A stretch of 64,000 nt of DNA from positions 620,001 to 684,000 of the forward strand of contig JAIXMF010000001.1 of assembly GCA_025201365.1 (NCBI GenBank), in the 5' to 3' direction. Positions within the stretch are counted from its first letter, which is position 1, and each line of letters opens with the position of its first letter. The notes beneath the pieces are model-generated. The model made no database searches, was not told where the DNA came from, and saw nothing but the letters and a program-made list of their open reading frames with translations. This document shows positions 1 to 13,200 of the stretch, in pieces. The stretch comes from Syncephalis plumigaleata. Lineage: Eukaryota > Zoopagomycota > Zoopagomycetes > Zoopagales > Piptocephalidaceae. Made by a program: the position numbers and the translations under genes.

Positions 1-1
1 T

Positions 2-781
2 GCTAAGATGACACCAGAACGCCTAACCGTGGATGGTGGTTCAAGCCAGGACAACAACAACATTAACACGCTAAGAAGGGAAGTGTTCACGGTGGAGCTT
101 AACATTCCCGTTTGGAGGGAGAATAGACTCTGGGTAGTATCCGGTATGATTGAGGTGATACATCAAGATGCGAACACCAAAACTACCATGATACGTAACG
201 TGCCATATCAAACGGTAGTAGGCACCGGTAGACATATCGACGTTCTCGTACGTAATGGCGAGTTCCCTCGTATCGAGAATATCGATAAGGACAACAAATT
301 GATTCCCGAGAAATCAGATGGCACGCCTCTTACCGGCAACTATCGAATTCGACTAAGGTTCTATTTGCATTTACCGAGCGAGCTCGTATTCGCTGTATTC
401 GAGGATGCAAAGACACGCGTACGACACGGTGTTGCTCAAGGATTCATAGGAACGAACCTGAGTCGTTCGCCAGACGATAAATCCTATGCCTACGAGAACA
501 TCTGGACCGGTCAAGTAGTACCAATGCAGAAATTTGGCAGACCACAGGGTCGTTATCAGCCATTGCCTCGCGGTACTTATCGTGTATTATTCTTCGCGTT
601 GCGACCATTCGGCAACAAGTTCGACGAAAGAGATTACGACTCGTGGTTCTCCGCAAAGGAAATAATAATCAAGGAGGATTCGATCAAAGATTTGCCCCGT
701 GATCGTAGTCAAAATGATATGGCACAGAAGACCGAATTCTCTACTGGTGAACGTGCCAGTCAAATGGGTCATAGAATATAA
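2..781 (+). CDS. C-terminal part of a subtilisin-like serine protease (partial)
   Basis: The frame is open to the left edge, so only the last 259 codons are visible and the catalytic domain would lie outside the window. The visible part is a beta-rich segment of the kind found after the protease domain of large fungal S8 subtilases (Fn3-like/DUF1034 type). Typical stretches are VVSGMIEVIHQD near residue 45, the run NVPYQTVVGTGRHIDVLV, and a late block ending LFFALRPFGNKFDERDYDSW. There is no Asp-His-Ser catalytic motif, membrane segment or intron in the visible part. Family assignment is by overall pattern; another secreted protein with the same beta-sandwich is possible. It ends with TAA at 779-781. 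Confidence 0.5.
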   Translation, partial: AKMTPERLTVDGGSSQDNNNINTLRREVFTVELNIPVWRENRLWVVSGMIEVIHQDANTKTTMIRNVPYQTVVGTGRHIDVLVRNGEFPRIENIDKDNKLIPEKSDGTPLTGNYRIRLRFYLHLPSELVFAVFEDAKTRVRHGVAQGFIGTNLSRSPDDKSYAYENIWTGQVVPMQKFGRPQGRYQPLPRGTYRVLFFALRPFGNKFDERDYDSWFSAKEIIIKEDSIKDLPRDRSQNDMAQKTEFSTGERASQMGHRI

Positions 782-1661
782 TGAATGTTGCTCGTTTGCT
801 CGTTTGCTCGTTTGTTAATAGTAGTAGTAAATAAGAAGTTTTATTATTAAAGTAATCCATAAATTATATGAGCAACTTGATCCAATTACATGCTTGTATT
901 GCTTTATGTATATAATTGATAGCTGGTGTTGTTGTTGTTGATGTTGCTGTAGAGTAGGCATTTGAATACTGGCCAATGAAGAATGAACTTGCTTAATTAG
1001 GCCATCCAATTTGGGTCGGAAATTTCCGGAAGTAGTGATCAGTAGTTATCTGATGGTGTTCCATCTCAAATGGCGCCACATTTGTTTTGCCCGATCATCA
1101 TTTCTCTATTATCTTAATCTGATGGAACAATAAGTGACAGGCGTCTTTTCTTTCCTTTCCTTTTTTTCCTTTCGTCGTCTGTCGTCTTTATTCATTACTC
1201 ATTATTTAACGGAATATTATGCTTCTATTTATTAAGGTATGCAGGATTTAAGAAGTGTGTTCACGCGTTACTTTTTGTGTTTTCCTCCCTCCTTGTATCA
1301 TGCGCGTTGTCTTATGATCGCTTCCTATTATGTCGCTAGCTAGTCCTACTCACTGATGCCGAGCTACTCTATCCTGGCTACATGTGAGACACTACGCTAG
1401 CTCATTCCATTGCCCTTGGCATACTTCCGAATTCCGCCGATATAATTAATGGTGCTCCATTAATTATAGCATTGAAATAAGGAGTCGGGCTTTATCGCAA
1501 GCATACGACTACCTTATTCTCTTCTTTGCATACATTCTATAACTCGCATAACTTACTTTAGAACCAATACATGCACGCACTCACTCACTCACGCACGCAC
1601 GCACTTACTAACTTATTCATTCTTTGCATTTGTCCAATTGCTCTTCTCTATAGCTATTACT
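782..1661. other. Intergenic region with short tandem repeats
   Basis: About 880 bp without a convincing gene. It begins with a (TCGTTTGC)n-like tract at about 786-815 and holds CACT/CACG tetranucleotide repeats at about 1577-1605. It should contain the 3' end of the protease gene and the promoter of the LRR gene. No RNA gene was recognised. Confidence 0.6.
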
Positions 1662-4107
1662 ATGACTACTGAAGCCAAACCAGCGAGAGGAAAGGACGAG
1701 TTGGACCTGACCGATGATATTGTTGAAAGGTGGCCGATGAATTCAAGCAAAAAGCAACGCTATACACCGTCTATCTAGTGTCACGCCGGATAACAGCGAT
1801 GTTGAATCGAGTCAGGTCCCGCCCTATTAGATGAAACTAATGAAATTTCATCGCAGCTACCCGGTTTATTTGCAACTGTTCTCGGAGATGGTAAAAGCGG
1901 CACGACACCGATAAATGACTATTTCTCTTTGGCGACAAATCAATTCGATGGTCGTCTTCGTCGTCGTAACCTAATTGACACGGATATCAATGGACTGGCC
2001 TGGCTGTTACGCTCGTCATCCATGCGTGTACGCACTGGTGCCATCTTCTCCCGTTTAACTGAGCTGGATTTATCGCGCAATCGTTTGACTACACTTCCCG
2101 ATGGACTATGCCGTGCTATGCCGTCGTTAACCAAGTTAAACCTAGCTCATAATCGAATCGCTCAATGTCCGTTAAGCTTGGCGCATCTCACCAGTTTAGA
2201 GGAACTTAATCTAACCGGTAATCAATTGGGCGCTACAGCTGACTCGTTGCCCGGCTGGCTATTTCGTCGTTGGCCGCAACTTCGTGTGCTAAGGCTTAGC
2301 GACAATCAATTGGAGAAACTACCCAATGAACTCGTACAACTTACATTGCTTGAGGTATTAGAGCTGGGCTCGGTACTTGGTGGTAATCGGTTAAGAGGCT
2401 TACCCGCGGGCTGTTTAGTTCGTCTACGTAATCTGGTAGATCTTGATTTAACGGGCAATCAACTGACGGAACTAGACTTGAATGATGACATTTACCATCA
2501 CCACCATCATCATCATCATTATCATCATCAACAACACGTTAGCGCGAATGCAATAGATGCCAATGATGAAACGTCCACCATCCTACCTGCTCTTAACTAT
2601 TTAACATTAACCGACAATCAAATCACTTCATTACCTGCGGCACTTGCGGAATGTAGCCAGCTTCGTTCATTACGAGTAGATGGCAATCGATTGACTAGTC
2701 TACCGAGTCAACTAGTTGATTTGGCCAATCTAGAGCTGTTGGATGTGGCGCGCAATCAATTATCCGTCTGGCCAGCTGAACTGGACGAGTTGGCTCAACG
2801 TGGCTGCACGGTTATATTAGCGCAGAATCCATTCGATAAACAACATGAATCAATCCAGAATCGACGTAACAGCGTAATCGCACCAGCTCAAAAATTGCTA
2901 GAATCAAGCAATCAGACTACTTTGATGGCATATCCTCTACTCGATCATCTCTGCATCCCCACACAATACTAATGAGAGATCATTAGCGAATAATAATGGT
3001 GGACGACAATCACCTGTTGAGATTCGTGCATTGTCTATGCTTCCAGCAGTGATGACAGAAACGACCAGGCCTATTACCGCTCATGCAACAATATCCTCCA
3101 ACATTCACAGTAGTGCACATCAGCATGATAGTTATCATCACCACAACAAACAACAACAACAACACAACAGCAGCAGCAGCAACGTCGACAACAATGGCAA
3201 TACGATGATGTCTGGTATCATTGGTAATGGTCCTCCTTCATTATTGGAATTGACTGCACGCGTATTACTACGCTCTCAACAGCCTATTCCATATCATGCA
3301 TTACCTGATCATTTGGTTGCCTACTTGTCTGGTGGTGCACACGCGTGCGCTTGGTGTCATGGACCATTTGTCGGCGAATGGATAGGCTGCCTGAGACAGG
3401 GACACTTTGGCGGACATGGTGTACATCGATGGCTACGCTACTGTTCTCGCTCATGTCAATCGTCTGCCGCGGAGGAGGCATCGCGTATTGCCTTCACGAA
3501 CATGTCGCATTCATCCAAGCATCATCGACGTATCGTAGGACATCCGATGAGCAATTCCCCAACTATTTGACGCCAACTCGTAATCGAGGACACTCGAAGA
3601 GTAAGAAGAATGCGCTTATTTGCTATGCTCCCCGTCCACCGGTGGGACGTTGTCTAAGACGTAGTACAAACGCATCAATCAAGCATGATTCGTCAAGTCG
3701 CGATGATAACATACTAGCATGTGCCCGGTGGCGTTGTCTATTCGACTACGATGACACCGATAGTATGGGTGAAGACGATGACAACGTATCCGTGCATCAA
3801 GCAACTATGATACGCATAGTAGTATGCGCAGTCGTCAGAGTACAATCCACGAATGGACGATGATAGCTGGTGCGATCCGATGGCATGCGCACCCGTAGGA
3901 TCGACCACCGAACTTTCCGTCAGCATTGATACAGAAACGACAAACTCGCCTGTCTCTTCGCCAATGACACCATCATTATCGACGGAATCACCTATGCCAG
4001 GTGCTGCGCCCTATTCTCCCTTAGCGATATTCCTGGAATCCCGTAAAAGAAAATCCGCTAAAAAGGCCAGTCGTTTACGCTGTGACACCCGTTACCTTGA
4101 TTGGTAA
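1662..4107 (+). CDS. Leucine-rich-repeat protein with His tract and Cys-rich C-terminal segment
   Basis: Seen: at least eight LRRs of the typical LxxLDLSxNxLTxLP form between about 2050 and 2840, split by a run of histidines (about 2497-2530) between repeats. Downstream the protein continues through low-complexity Asn/Gln/Ser sequence to a conserved-looking block, LLELTARVLLRSQQPIPYHA, then CAWCHGPF and CSRSC near 3345-3460. That block (LRR followed by a CxxCHGPF motif) occurs in fungal LRR proteins of unknown function. The start ATG at 1662 (MTTEAKPARGKDEL) is the first sensible one. The open frame changes about five times (near 1750, 1815, 2930, 3480 and 3840) without intron borders. This fits base-calling errors, though a decaying gene is possible. 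Probably a cytosolic scaffold; no enzyme domain is visible. Confidence 0.6.
2497..2530 (+). repeat. CAT/CAC trinucleotide tract coding poly-His
   Basis: A short imperfect CAT/CAC repeat inside the LRR coding sequence gives a run of about eleven residues, nearly all His. It sits between two LRR units, so it expands a loop rather than the repeat core. Confidence 0.8.
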
Positions 4108-4869
4108 CTATAGCGTGCCTGTACGTGTGGTATATATTTTCTCGTATATGTTTTATTAATTTGCTATTATCAGTACAATTGTTCACTAATTATTTTTTAT
4201 TATTCTATTTATCGCTCATGTTTACTACATGTAATTACTACTCATCAATTGAATAAACGCAATTATAATCAACTTCTTATTATAGTGTACTTGACACATG
4301 GAAAAGATCTGTGATTGTTGCACGATAGTTATAATTTATTTGTAGTCATTACCTGTTGGTTAGCGCTAATGATTCTGTTGCAATTCCAATGAAACAGGCC
4401 TAAGCAATCAATTGACAAGGCATTGATGGTGATAGGTACGTTGAATGGTTACAAGGATATACAGGCCAAGGTTAACATGTGCCGATGAATCGGTAGGAAA
4501 AAGTAAAGGAACAAACAAGGGCTATCATTGGCAATTAGCTATAGATTTCTATTTTGATTGCACTATAACATACAATGAGTTATATATATATATATATCGC
4601 AAAAAGATAACGTGTAAAATAGCCGGGAATGCTGTTTGGCCAGGCCTCATTCTTAGGAGGCAGCCTATCCTGACTGATAAACATTCGACTAGTATGAGAT
4701 TGGTTATCGGTATTTCACGATGTTTAACCACAAAGTACTGGCATTGTGCTTGGATGATCTGACGGTATAAATAATATAAAATAAGAAGTAAGGTACGCGT
4801 TGGTATTCTATTGATTGTTTCTTCGTACTATATCTATTTTTCACGATTATTACTAATCTGCATTATAAC
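4108..4869. other. Intergenic region
   Basis: About 760 bp of AT-rich sequence with a (TA)n tract near 4578-4595. Weak ORFs here on both strands show no family pattern or splice structure. It carries the 3' end of the LRR gene and the promoter of the phospholipase gene. Confidence 0.6.
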
Positions 4870-6542
4870 ATGCACTCTAGTATATTTGGCAATGTTGCCA
4901 TGTTAGCGATTTCTTTCCTGATATTTATTATATGCGTGTCTGCAGGTCAAGCTCGATATGATGAGAATCAACTAAAGAAAATGGCGAGGATATTGCAAAG
5001 AATCGTATCGAGCATGTAGTCGTACTAATGCTGGAGAATCGTTCATTTGACCATATTCTCGGTAAGATGACCAGATCAACAAGGAGATCGACGGCCTTAA
5101 AGGCGACGAGATAAACTACTGGAACGTGACCGACAAGAGCAAAGGCTACTTGAAGGTCGTGGACAATAAGTATTGGCGTGCACCACTCGATCCGGAGCAC
5201 ACAATCCTAGATAATGCATGCATATCTTTGGTACGGAAAAGGCTCCGAATCCATATCCAAAGACGGCACCTATGAACGGATTTGACAGGATGCCTACAGG
5301 CACATTAACAATGGTACGAACATCACAGAGTGTCGGCAACACGTAATGTCGACATGGCCCGCCAATAGTTTACCGATCACCCACACACTTGCTAAGGAGT
5401 TCGCGGTGTTCGACCGATGGTTCGCGTCCATGCCAGGACCCACCCTGCCCAATCGTCAGTTTCTCCACTCGGCCACTAGTAATGGCGTTACCGATCATCT
5501 CTTCATGAAATACGGTAAAGGCTATGGACAGAAAACAATCTATAGCCACTTGAATGACAAGAAAATAGACTGGAAGATCTATTTCCACGATTTGCCACTA
5601 TCGTTGACCATGAGAGAATTACGACATCCTAGAAACATGCTCCACATTCGTACTATGGGCGATTCTACCAGCACGTGCGACAGAATAAACTGCCGAAATA
5701 CTCGCTTATCGAGCCTAGCTATCATGACTTTCCATTCTCGCCGGCCTCCGATAATCATCCGCCGCATGACTCGGCAGCATCGGAGAAGCTAATCAAGCGT
5801 GTTTACGAGGCACTTCGTAACTCAAAAGCCTGGGAGAAGACACTTTTATTCTAACGTACGACGAGCATGGTGGTACTACGATCACGTACCAACTCCATTG
5901 ACCGGTGTTCCATCGCCTGATGGTATTGTTGGCAATGCCGGTGAACGAGGAGAGGGTTTTCGTTTCGATCGTTTAGGTATTCGAGTACCAACGTAAGTTA
6001 CCATCATTATCATCATTATTTATTCATTTATTAACGATTGATTATTACATGACATGCTAGTATCCTCATATCACCATGGATTAGTCGTGGCAGTGGTAAG
6101 TGCAATTGCCTGTTATGCCTGTCTTGCTGCTATACCCGCTAACAATTCCTATGCAAATAGTATTCCATGAACCAGCTGGACCACAAGCGCGTCGCAATTT
6201 GAACACTCGTCGATTCCCGGATTCCTTAAGCGTCATTTCAAATTGGACAACTACCTTACAAAACGCGATGAATGGGCGGGTGCCATTGAACCGGCACTCG
6301 TGCAACTCAAGTCGCCACGTATGGATTGTCCATTAAAGTTGCCCGAGGTCATATCAGGGAAATGGGTACCGAATTCACCTATCGGCAGTAATGATGATGG
6401 TGAAGAGCATGTGGGACCGGAGGATCCTATTTCCGCGGATGAAGGCTACCTTAGCACCGAAGCACGGTTAATAGGTAATGAAGTCAAGGATCTGCTCATC
6501 AATATACGAAATCGCGATAAAACTGGTCAACCCGATGTGTAG
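4870..6542 (+). CDS. Secreted phosphoesterase / phospholipase C family protein
   Basis: An N-terminal signal peptide is seen: from the ATG at 4870, [19 protein letters not shown] leads into a hydrophobic run and a small-residue cleavage region. The body carries the hallmarks of the phosphoesterase (non-haemolytic phospholipase C / acid phosphatase) family: [17 protein letters not shown] near 5015, [19 protein letters not shown] near 5430, a TYDEHGG metal-binding motif near 5855, and RVPTILISPWI near 5990-6080. A single intron is likely at about 5994-6061. Known members hydrolyse phosphate esters such as phospholipid head groups outside the cell, so a role in phosphate or lipid scavenging is inferred. 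The frame shifts several times, for example after the signal peptide and near 5640, 5860 and 6200, in line with other genes here. The two flanking genes do not suggest a pathway. Confidence 0.7.
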
Positions 6543-6698
6543 TACCATTTCAATGCTTACTGTCTATCATATATATATATCCTATAATTAATTCTACTAT
6601 GATTGATTAAAGCACTGACATTTTATTACTAATTTATTGATTATTATTGTGATTCGTGTCTGTTTGTCATGGTTGTTATTCACGCTTCATTGCTACTT

Positions 6699-8503
6699 CT
6701 AATGGGGTATCTGCACTACTTGATGGCTAATAAAATAGGATGCAATGCATATACATAAGAGTATCATCCAAACGATTATTTTACTGGATGGAAAGATCGA
6801 GCTAACCTGTTCGGACCAAACCCACACGCGCTAAATAGTACAGGGGAAATGGTGAACGAGAGTGCCGATAAACACCAGCTTAGCCCGTTAACTGTGCCTA
6901 GTATACCGGTAGATTGTGCTGCATTATTGATCTGAATGATATTAATAAGATAGTGAATATCATTGATAGGTATGAACAGTTAGTAGTACATACCAGTATT
7001 TGTGCACTAGTACTAGTGAATGAAAAGGCAAATAGGTGAGCGCACAAACTAACCAGAACGCCGAAACAAATAAAAGCAAAGACTACACCGTTGCCAATCA
7101 TGTTGCTCGATATTATTTGTAGTAATGGCACGATAGAATGGTGATCAGTTCAGCGCCTAGTCCAATTCGAAAAAGCTTCAACAGCCCGTAATGAAGTTTC
7201 ATGGGAGGATACAACACCAGACTAACGAGTAAGTTGACGATAGACGATAGTGCGATTATTGTTCCCATTAGTTTGGGCGACATGGCGAATCCACCGTTAA
7301 CCACGGGAGCAGGTAGCAATAGCGTGATTAAAGCCATAATTGCCGAATGATTGCAATAGACGGCAGTCATCATAACAATGGGTAGCACGCATTTGCGTAG
7401 CATTTCATAACTGAATATATGACGCAGTGATACACGAGTTGATATTACTATATTGTCAACTGCATCTGCAATTACCACATCTAATGCAGCACTACTTTCC
7501 GCAGAGTCAGAGAGAAACGACTGCTCTTCCGCGGAATGTCAGCTTCAGCTGCACTCGTTTCGTAAATGTATTTACTGGATGTTTCCTCCAGAAGTAGTAG
7601 TGTCAATGTAAATCCGATGGCAAACAATACGGCACAAACAAGCAGCGGAAGCAGGTAAGGTGTTGTCGAGATAAATGGCATGTTGGTGCTAATAGCTTGT
7701 TCCTGCGGATCATCTAGTAAATAACCACCGATGATAGAGCCAAAGGAAAACGCCATACTCTGTCCTATGGTTAAAGACGGAAACCGTAGACTAAATAGCA
7801 ATTGATTAATGAATATTACCATTGTTTCTGATATTTACATGATTGAAGTGATTACCTTGATTTTTCGTATTAGTGATATCGCCTATAATTGTCATCCAAA
7901 TATTCAAACTACCGACCACTAGTCCAAGTGCCATCATATCGATTATAACTACCGGGAATAAGGCACCGCACCAAGTATTAGGGTGCACACTGCACCGCTA
8001 AATTGTGCCACCAGTAATGGAAGACGACGACCAAATCTATCGGCAATCCAGCCCCATCCGATACCTAATCAATCATGTTTACATAAAGCAAAATGATAAA
8101 TTGTTTATCATCTTACTTCCTAGTGCATTACCACCATTAAGGATGGAGATGAGTAAACCGACAAATACGCCAGTATTCTGTGGTCCAGCATTCGGATTAA
8201 GATCTTTCACCTGTAAATGATAGTTGAATGTAAGTCACACGCGTGTGTAATAATGTTTGCACCGCTTTTACCATCTGTTTTATAACAAGAAGATCAATGG
8301 AATATTAGTCGATGATGCATTATTACTACTACTATTAATGAAGCCGTATAGCCTACCTGATACAAGAATGGATAGCAACATGTAGTGGCGGTGACACCGA
8401 CCGTATAGCCGAATATAACCACGAATAGTTGCTTTAAGGGAAGACTAACCAAGGCATCAATCTCGTCGGATACTATGGTCTTGAGACGTTTGTAAATAGT
8501 CAT
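6699..8503 (-). CDS. MFS transporter, YCR023C / ZIF-like family
   Basis: A multi-exon membrane protein with about 12 hydrophobic segments. Conserved features are an N-terminal helix containing QLFVVIFGYTVGV, a segment VKDLNPNAGPQNTGVFVGLL, the loop containing GSIIGGYLLDDP, SYEMLRKCVLPIVMM opening the second half, and NNAAQSTGILGTVNGL near the end. The last is a signature of fungal MFS carriers related to YCR023C and plant ZIF transporters, where an N-x2-x-GT-NG pattern precedes TM11. The start is taken at 8503 (MTIYKRLKTIVSDE); an upstream in-frame ATG at 8527 is also possible. The C-terminal hydrophobic helix ends at a TAG at 6699-6701 after one apparent base loss near 6770. Substrate cannot be told. 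It is transcribed divergently from the PLPBP gene. Confidence 0.7.
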
Positions 8504-8898
8504 GGTAAGATAGAAGGAAATACACATAATAATTGAAGCAAGGGCAATTATCTTTGTCGACGAACTAGAATAACATTATACTAAGGACATTTTCGTATTG
8601 CTGTTACACAATACGCGTCATCAAAATGACATTTGATTGCAGTATGTGTTCATAGCGTTATATCCTTGACTTGTCAAGTGTACAAACAACGATTAGTGTA
8701 GATTTAATTATTATATTTTATTTCAATGTCACGCGATATTACGATTTTACATGGCGTGTCGTTTCCTTTTACCTTTGAGCGATCACTTTTCACGGTTATC
8801 ACTACGTAAGCTATTTGCTACTCTTGGGATAGCACGACTAATACAAGCAAAACGAACTAGGACGTGCGACGATTCGTTGTCGCTGTTTCTCCACTATT
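8504..8898. promoter_or_regulatory. Divergent intergenic promoter region (MFS carrier / PLPBP)
   Basis: About 395 bp separate two genes that start away from each other, so both promoters must lie here. No clear TATA box or known factor site stands out. Confidence 0.5.
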
Positions 8899-10098
<1,200 letters not shown>

Positions 10099-10206
10099 TG
10101 ATGATAAAGAGGGGAGGGAATGCCCTCATTTCGATAATAAAGACAATGAGGAATGGTTTATTACTAAGGCAATGCTATAATATAATCAACAGAAATTGAT
10201 GAGGAA

Positions 10207-13200
10207 TTACGAATCACGGAATGGATTCTCTAATGGCTGCAATGCCTGCTCCTCATCCGAATCAGTCTCGCTATCAAATGGATTGTCATGATGTGTACGA
10301 TAGAGTGTATGTAAAGGTGGGATGTTAACTGTACTACGTGATTAGTAATTATACAACAAATACAGTACAAATGTCATGCTTACCTGAATCCCACCATTGC
10401 TGTAATCCGAACTAGGTAATGGCACTAGACGATGATCAGCTAGTTAGATTGTATTCTAATAATGCATCTCTAATGACTTACAATCTTTTGTGTTACTCGG
10501 TCGAACATTGTCCAAATGGACATGATGATCGTATCATTAAATGATATAAGATCTGATGGTGGCGATCTTTGCTTATTGCTTAGTATTTGCGGTTCAACGT
10601 GCGACTACGTGGCATGCTCGGTGTGTCGTACTAAGAATCTGCTCCACTAAATTGGTACGCACTCGTTCCAGTGCCGGTGCATCAATGCCCGATACCTAAA
10701 AGTTGTTATAAAAAATACTCGCTCGTTATTGCGTCAGCAATTACCTCAACTGAAAAGATAGCTCGAACTATCATTATCATCATTAATTGGTATTAGTCCA
10801 CTTATTATTACTAGACATGATTTTATTTCTAACTCATTTACCTGGTCGATGATCGGATATACGTAAATTGGCCCTTGAATACTCTAGCTGTTTAATCTAT
10901 GTATATATTTGTTAATATGCGCTAATATTACTACTATTAGTATAATTTAGTTACCCGTTTGCCACGGTATAGAATACGATCTATTTTATTAATATGTTAG
11001 CGTATGCTATCGTATCTATAATTACCGCTTACCTGTCCATGCAGGAATACGCTGTTTCTCGCTAATAACAAGTGAGGGTCATTAATGCAAGTGCTGATAC
11101 GATCATCTGTATCATTTACCTCATATCATAATAATCAGTGCCTAATTCGTATTTATAAGTTGGTAAGAAGGTGATCTGTCCTTCCGTAAATCCTTGAAAT
11201 ATTTCATCACGACTCATTAATCTTAGCAACTAATAATGGCATTATGGATGTTGTTATCGTTGTTGTTGTATTATTAATCAATATCTAATTTACTACTACA
11301 CTCATTCCCGTACCTGATCTTGATCCAGTAATGCGTTCAAATGCTCTTGTTCAATCAAATAGCGAACCTAATCACAATGACAATACACGTTATGTTAGTG
11401 CCATTCAATTGGATTATACTTTACTATTGATCATTTCTTGTTACAATATCTACTTACATCTTCATTCACCATATCTATACGGAAATTGAAGTCACCCAAC
11501 CAGAATACATTTCTATTTGAGTCATATGTAAGTGTTATCTTTGCCTAATAATCATAATAGTGCTACACCACATACTTGTGATCTTGTATATGTCGTCCAT
11601 TCGTGAACAATAGATACTCATCGATAGTGTTGTAGTCACCGACACGTTCCAGATAATTTGTTTGTCCTAATGATCGATTAACATGCATAGTACACCACGA
11701 GTTGTTCACCATCATTTACCTGATGCAAAGTGTCCGCTAACAAAGCAGAATCCTGTATCGAGATAGTTCAATCGTATGGCCACCGCTCCTTTATTACCGG
11801 ATACACCGCCTAATCCCGTCTTTATAACATTGATACACACTCGTTAGTGCTTATATATATATATATATATTCGATTACTACTCGTATATAATTGATCGCT
11901 ACCTTCTTCATTGCCATCTCCACTTGTTTCACTTTCTTGATCTGTCGTTTGAGAACCATCACAATCAATGCCACACCCACTAATTGACCAGATCGTAGAT
12001 TGATGTAGACATCACCGCCTGTTAATTGTCGATTTGCCTCATCCAACGCTAGTTCCTCCCACATGTAACTAATAACAAGTAGCACGTCGTCATCATAATA
12101 ATCATCAATATTAGTTTTATAGATGCCATCAACAATTACGCGCTACATTACCGATTAGTCTCATTGGTAGACATGACTTGTTGCGGTGTCAGACTGACTA
12201 CTTCCTGAAATGCCACCACCAATATATCCGGTGGTTGATGCGCTATAATATCATATGTTATACATTATTATATGTAGAAATAACTAATAGTCTATATGAT
12301 ACTCCTATATAATTACCATTGATGTTAATCCATTCGCGTAGTTTACCATTTGGTTCACGACCATTGACATTGAATGTACCCGCCATATTATAATGTTCTC
12401 TTCCTTCATGAATTCTGACGATCTATACACGAACACGTCAATTATTGCCGTTATTCCTTTTTGGCAGTAATATTCGATTGTACCTGGATTGTAATTCCAT
12501 TTGAATACGTTCACTCATTGGATCATAAATAATCACTTGTTTCTGATAGACTAGCTTGCCCTATTACGATTGATCAACGAGTAAATCGTTATTGCATGAT
12601 GCAATTATACTAGCAATACTGGTGATCACTTACGAGTAATTGATCGATCGTTTCCTGTTTTGTTTATCTTGAAAAGTACTATTATACATTCGAGTTAACG
12701 ATTTTTGCGCGTCACTCAGCAGGCCTAAAGACAAAAAGAATGATGGCAATGACGTTAATCCTAGTAGCATCTATTTGAATTGTATAACGACATGCCTGCA
12801 AATGTTGATTTCCCTTTACGTGTGAAACTTGATTTAAGCGCATTAGTACCGGCGTAACCCTTGATAGAGCATCGCCATTTTCGGCCCATTGTTCATCTTG
12901 CTGCGCGGATAGCTGCCATTGTCGTTCCATCCAGCGAGGCATGTCAAGAAGCATGAGCTCGAGTGTACGATGCGAGATCAATCCTTGTACAACGTTTGTC
13001 CTACAAATGCCGATAACTCAGTTGATATTGTCCTCTTTATCATGATGTGTTATTTGTTATTTACCGATCCAGACTAAATAAATAAATAAAAATGTCAGCA
13101 ATGATAAGCAAATGTAATACAATGGTAGCACTCGCGTTATATACTCACCAATCCATGCAATTAGTACGGAATATGCCATCTTGTCGCATCTCCCATATTT

